Shown here piece after piece: positions 21,399 to 24,881 of a DNA stretch of 24,881 nt. Source of the DNA: Plantago elongata (lineage: Eukaryota; Streptophyta; Magnoliopsida; Lamiales; Plantaginaceae); NCBI GenBank assembly GCA_036897095.1, contig JAYMSP010002336.1, forward strand, positions 1-24,881, written 5' to 3'. Both the position numbers and the translations under genes were made by a program. Position 1 is the first letter of the stretch. Every line of letters begins with the position of its first letter. The notes beneath the pieces are model-generated. The model was not told the origin of the DNA, did not search any database, and saw nothing but the letters and a program-made list of their open reading frames with translations.

Positions 21399-22249
21399 TG
21401 ATGGAATAGGTAGCAGCAGGAGTGTAGTTTAGAGGTGAAGTAAGTGGAAGATATGGTATGGGTTCTTTTTAAGGAATGGTGTGAGGTATGTGGGTAGAAC
21501 TTGTATCACTTTCTTGTCTCTTTTTTGCCACCTAATAGTGGCCAGGAAGGTCTGTTGTTTGTTGCAGAGTCTCCATTGCCTCCAAGTTAAGCTTCTTCTG
21601 TTCCAACCACCTTGAGCTTTCTCAGCAATCTTTTATTTATTTATTTTTTTTATTTTTAAAGGTATGTCTAGTAACATAGTATATCTATCTGATGGAATCA
21701 TGCATGTTTTGTCCCAGTATTATAGTTATTATAATTATAAATAGTTGTATTTCGACGATTGAGAATCTCTTTATGCTCGTTGTACTCCTTTGAATTTTCA
21801 TCAAGGATACTATCAGATAATTTCAAGTTTCAATCAAGGTCGGATATATAACATATTTGGGACAATTGTTCGACTTAGTTACTCAGATGTTACATTAGCA
21901 TTATGTATGTACTAGACGAATTAGGCTCTCTATCGACTGGATTGCGTATTGATAAGGGCGCATGTATGATTTAGTTTATAATAGTGTATTATGTTTAGTT
22001 GTTAACAAGAAATTAAACTTGTGTGAACCTTTGGAGGATTATTAATTACCAATGATCGACTTAGAAGTGTTACATTTTAAGGAAATGATAACATTAAGAA
22101 AATCTGAGTCTTGTGGAGGACACTTTTTGAAAATTCATATTTTGGGTGTATTTATTCCTTGAGCGTGGTTTCTAAGATTTGATTCATTTGAAATTAGATA
22201 AATTAGAGTGTAAGATAAACTCACGTATGTGTCAACATTCCTTTTTCTA
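21399..22249. promoter_or_regulatory. CESA7 promoter region and AT-rich spacer
   Basis: The first ~250 bp upstream of the CESA7 ATG are less AT-rich and hold CT-rich leader-like text on the minus strand. Then comes an A/T tract around 21630-21660. The segment 21660-22249 is AT-rich with no gene seen. Confidence 0.4.
21529..21536 (-). promoter_or_regulatory. MYB46-type secondary-wall element (M46RE/SMRE)
   Basis: The minus strand reads ATTAGGTG, which fits the M46RE consensus RKTWGGTR. The plus strand reads ACCTAAT, which fits the SMRE consensus ACCWAMY. It lies ~131-138 bp upstream of the CESA7 start codon. MYB46 is known to activate secondary-wall CESA genes through such sites. Short motifs of this kind occur by chance about once per 1-2 kb, so position and gene identity carry the call. 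Confidence 0.4.
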
Positions 22250-22503
22250 CTCCTTAAATAATACTACTAAGTAATAAAAGTGTTGGAAGGATTTACATTA
22301 ATGTGGGATTGATGGATTTGACTCACATTTTACTTTTGGAAGCAGAGTTGGAAACAGAGTTTAATATGTAATGTAAAATATTGTAGGACAAAAGCACATC
22401 GGTCTAAATGGGTTGAAAATGTTGTCAAAAATAAAAATGAGACATTTACAGTGATATATACGTCTAAATGGAATATGAGACATTTATTCTGGAACGGAGG
22501 GAG
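22250..22503. mobile_element. Stowaway-like MITE with one well-kept end
   Basis: The right end reads GGAACGGAGGGAG followed by TA (22504-22505), the reverse complement of the Stowaway terminal sequence CTCCCTCCGTTCC. The left end is less certain: CTCC after TA at 22248-22249 gives a 254-bp element, but only those few bases match. The interior has a repeated GAGACATTTA / CGTCTAAATG motif and no ORF of note. Confidence 0.6.
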
Positions 22504-23314
22504 TATATATATATTAAAAATCGAGTATTCGTCATTTCTTCGGCGACTTAAACTCTTGACAGGACTGTTGACCTGCGATTTTGAGTAAGTTGACCGCATT
22601 GTTATGCTAGAAGTCTAGAACCAATCAGGCCCTGAGTTTAAATGAAACTTTCATGAATGGGCTTAACGACACTTCACGGCTACTCCTCCGTGAGAACCTT
22701 TGCTTCGCCTCCAGCTAGTCCTCCTCCAGTTGCTGCAGCGATGCAAGATAATCGTACCACTTATTTCGTTTTATTGTTTGATTAATTGTATGGTCATTGG
22801 TTACATTTTCCTCTTTCGAATTTGTTTCTGGAGTTCCAGATGTACTAGATTGGTTTTTTTTTTAAATTCTTTTTCAGATCTCAACTTAAAATTTCATTCC
22901 ATTCGACAATATATCAAAACAAAAGTAGCAAACACAATGTCTAATAAGGCTCTTTGCTATTCAATTGCAATTTTCTGAACCGAACTAAATTGTAATATAA
23001 AATATAATTAATTATAGTTGAATTGCATAAAAATGAACTGAATGAAACTGAAATGAACTAAACTGAAGAGTTCTCAGTTGAATAGAATAGCAAGTGAAAA
23101 TTTTATTTATGGTACACTAGAATGAAACATTTCTAATTTACGTATATTAGCTTACTTGGTATCGTCTAATTTTAGTACTCAACATCAATCTTATTGGAAT
23201 TTTAATACTCGAATCTATTTACCGATCAAACCGATGACGTAGTAGCTTGGAAATGTCCAATACATATATTACTCGATTTTGACCAAACTGAATTTACAAA
23301 TCCGAAGCCTAACC
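22504..23314. other. Spacer with one GC-richer ORF and AACTGAA-rich low-complexity DNA
   Basis: From 22657 to 22785 a 42-codon ORF (begins MGLTTLHGYSSVRTFASPP) sits in a distinctly GC-richer patch and resembles an organelle presequence, but has no continuation I can see. From 22977 to 23100, degenerate AACTGAA/AACTAAA words repeat. A similar motif set in the opposite orientation occurs at 3335-3420. I see no gene in the rest. Confidence 0.35.
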
Positions 23315-23551
23315 CTAACCCCCAAATCCAGTACGTCCCTGCCTCTTCAACGCATAAACAACTCCACAGCAGTAAACAGTCTTAGCAATTAGCATGCTCG
23401 GTATAGGTAACACCGTAACAGCACCACGGATAACATTCTCCAAGAAGATCTCCACGAGTTTCCTTATAAATCAACCCGCTGATACGCTTCACACCTCCAC
23501 GCTTTGCTCCGCCCTTTCCCGAACCCTTGCCTCCCTTCCACGGCCTGACAT
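23315..23551 (-). pseudogene. Histone H4 pseudogene
   Basis: On the minus strand from ATG at 23551 to TAG at 23317-23315, stretches match histone H4 in order, but in shifting frames: [52 protein letters not shown] and GFGG-stop. About 23 codons between KR and GGVKR (H4 residues 18-40) are missing. A one-base loss sits in the N-terminal tail, about 8 bases are lost before IFLEN, a short insertion precedes TYTEHA, and two codons are missing before GFGG. The length is 237 bp instead of 312. It cannot make H4. It has no intron, which does not prove retroposition because H4 genes are often intronless. Confidence 0.88.
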
Positions 23552-23904
23552 TTTTGAATTCTGAGCTTTGAGGTTTTTGAATGTTTGTTTTCAGGTGGGA
23601 GATGATGATAGACTCTACTGATTGTTATGTTAGTTTTAATTGAAGCTTTTCATACTCATGCTTCATTCCAACTCTTTTAGTTTATCTAATTTTCTTGATT
23701 TCTAATTGTCGATTTTACTCTTTATTGCATCAGAGAAGATTCTCAACACTAAATATTAAATTTTGCTGATGTTTATATCTTAGTTAGCTAATTCAGTAGC
23801 TATATCTAAATCCTTGTATTTGTTTCAGGTCTCCTATGTTCCTAAGCTGGGTTTTCATGCCTAGTGAATCGTTCAGCTCTTCAGCCTAGGCCAAAGGTAG
23901 AAGA
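23552..23904. promoter_or_regulatory. Intergenic/leader region upstream of the INTS3 gene
   Basis: This is a 353-bp gap between the H4 pseudogene start (minus) and the INTS3 start codon (plus). TTTGTTTCAG at 23820-23829 looks like a 3' splice site, and CAG/GTGGGA near 23594 like a donor, so a short leader intron is possible. No other feature is seen. Confidence 0.35.
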
Positions 23905-24881
23905 ATGGCGTTCAAGCTGACAGAAAGAAGCGCCTACGAAGCAGAGAACTCTCTCGAACTATCTCTCAGAGAGTCCTTCCATCATCTTGAACCTAACCTA
24001 AAACCTCCATTTTCCTTAAAACTCCCAACTCAACAAGAGTACTTAAACCTTAACAGGGCACTTCTCTATGCCATTCTATGTGAAACCCATTTGGCCAAAG
24101 TTCACATTAAGCACTTACATGGAAAAGTCAGCGATGGGTACGCCTACTTCACTACATTACTTATCAAAATCGTCAATGAATTATATGCAAAGCTTGTTGT
24201 TTCTGTTAAAAGGCAGTTGCTTTGGCTTACTCGTGAGATGATAAATGTGTTAGCTATTGGTTTTGATAGTTTGCTGGTTGCCCTTTTGAGGCAGATTGTT
24301 GGTGGTGATTGCAGTGATGAGAATTTGTGGCTGTGTAATGAGGTTGTTAGCATGTTTTCTGAAAATTGGGAGTGTCTGTTGGAGGAGGAGCCTGTTGTTT
24401 TGACTAGTGGTTTGTATGTGTTTTTGAGATTATTGGGGGATCATTGCAAAGTGTCGAATGTGGCCAAAATCGAGTCTTTGAGGCAACTGGAGATTAGTTT
24501 TTGTGTTAGGTTGTTGAGGGAGAAGTTTGGTTTGTCTATGAGGATTGGTAGGGATCTTGTTAGGCTTTTGCAAGATTTGGTTCATGTGCCAGAGTTTCGT
24601 GTTATATGGAGAGACTTGGTGTATAATCCGTGTGCTTTTAGAACCGAGGAGTTCGTGCATATTTCGCAGTTTTATGTTAGGCGTACTTCGAGTAGGTATT
24701 TTTTGCTTAGGATCACTCCAGAAATGGAATCCCAGTTGCGATTTCTGTTGACTCATGTAAAATTCGGAAATCAAACGCGGTACCAGATTTGGTTTGCGAA
24801 AAAGTTTCTTGCTTCACCTGAGAGGAGCACCGTAGTTGTTGATATTGTTAGATTTATATGCTGTGCTCATCATCCGTCTAA
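23905..24881 (+). CDS. INTS3: Integrator complex subunit 3 homologue (N-terminal part)
   Basis: A single open frame runs from ATG at 23905 (MAFKLTERSAYEAENSLELS) to the right edge: 325 codons without a stop or an obvious intron. Diagnostic stretches shared with plant EMB2739 and animal INTS3 are QLLWLTREM, LLRQIVGGD, NLWLCNEVV, IGRDLVRLLQDLVHVPEF, RTSSRYFLLRITPEME, VKFGNQTRYQIWF and FICCAHHPS, all in the N-terminal INTS3 domain. The Integrator complex acts in the nucleus, cleaving snRNA and other pol II transcripts; in Arabidopsis the INTS3 gene is embryo-essential as I recall. Full-length homologues are about 1000 aa, so most of the gene is outside. The start is supported by the YEAEN...LREAF-like opening typical of plant members. 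Confidence 0.9.
   Translation, partial: MAFKLTERSAYEAENSLELSLRESFHHLEPNLKPPFSLKLPTQQEYLNLNRALLYAILCETHLAKVHIKHLHGKVSDGYAYFTTLLIKIVNELYAKLVVSVKRQLLWLTREMINVLAIGFDSLLVALLRQIVGGDCSDENLWLCNEVVSMFSENWECLLEEEPVVLTSGLYVFLRLLGDHCKVSNVAKIESLRQLEISFCVRLLREKFGLSMRIGRDLVRLLQDLVHVPEFRVIWRDLVYNPCAFRTEEFVHISQFYVRRTSSRYFLLRITPEMESQLRFLLTHVKFGNQTRYQIWFAKKFLASPERSTVVVDIVRFICCAHHPS

Noticed and set aside
23308..23323. Telomere-like CCTAACCCTAACCCCC as an interstitial telomere repeat or telo-box
   Set aside because: It coincides with the end of the histone H4 pseudogene (GGT-TAG stop and the bases after it), and only two units are present.
1..24881. A novel multi-gene system or gene cluster
   Set aside because: The intact or partial genes are well-known, functionally unrelated plant genes. 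The rest is pseudogenes, mobile-element debris and AT-rich spacer.

Overview
This is nuclear DNA from a flowering plant, most likely a eudicot. The intergenic sequence and introns are AT-rich, the genes are split by GT-AG introns, and the coding exons match plant-only families: a secondary-wall cellulose synthase, a QWRF microtubule protein and a PLS/DYW-type PPR protein. Stowaway- and hAT-type MITE remnants also fit a plant. I cannot name the species. All homology calls are from memory of the families, without a database search.

Layout, left to right. (1) Positions 1-3172, minus strand: the 5' half (six exons, running off the left edge) of a plastid-targeted FAD/NAD(P)-binding oxidoreductase of the PDE327 type. 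(2) 3173-7840: an AT-rich intergenic region. It holds a 5'-truncated retroposon with matching target-site duplications, a 105-bp tandem duplication, a decayed tRNA-like module and a Stowaway-like MITE. (3) About 7850-14148, plus strand: a QWRF/AUG8-type microtubule-associated protein gene with six coding exons. Its long leader appears to contain an intron and a spliced upstream ORF, the promoter side has an E2F-type site and a telo-box, and a 507-bp hAT-type foldback element sits in intron 4. (4) 14910-15429, plus strand: the wreck of a DYW-type PPR gene, in which an N-terminal piece is joined to the last ~30 codons. (5) 16364-21398, minus strand: a complete 13-exon cellulose synthase catalytic subunit, CESA7 type, with a predicted protein of 1038 aa. 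(6) 22250-22503: a second Stowaway-like MITE. (7) 23315-23551, minus strand: a histone H4 pseudogene. (8) 23905 to the right edge, plus strand: the first exon of an Integrator complex subunit 3 homologue, open to the end of the window.

The first three genic units (PDE327-like, QWRF8/AUG8-like, DYW PPR) correspond in order to three neighbouring Arabidopsis loci as I remember them (At4g30720, At4g30710, At4g30700). This looks like an ancient collinear block in which the PPR member has died here. CESA7 and INTS3 come from other places in the Arabidopsis map. The genes do not form a pathway: they are independent plant loci for a plastid redox enzyme, microtubule organisation, secondary-wall cellulose synthesis and snRNA 3'-end processing.

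I saw no CRISPR array, rRNA or intact tRNA gene, and no convincing novel multi-gene system. The most interesting signals are the spliced uORF in the QWRF leader, the internally deleted PPR relic within conserved synteny, and the H4 pseudogene head-to-head with the INTS3 gene.
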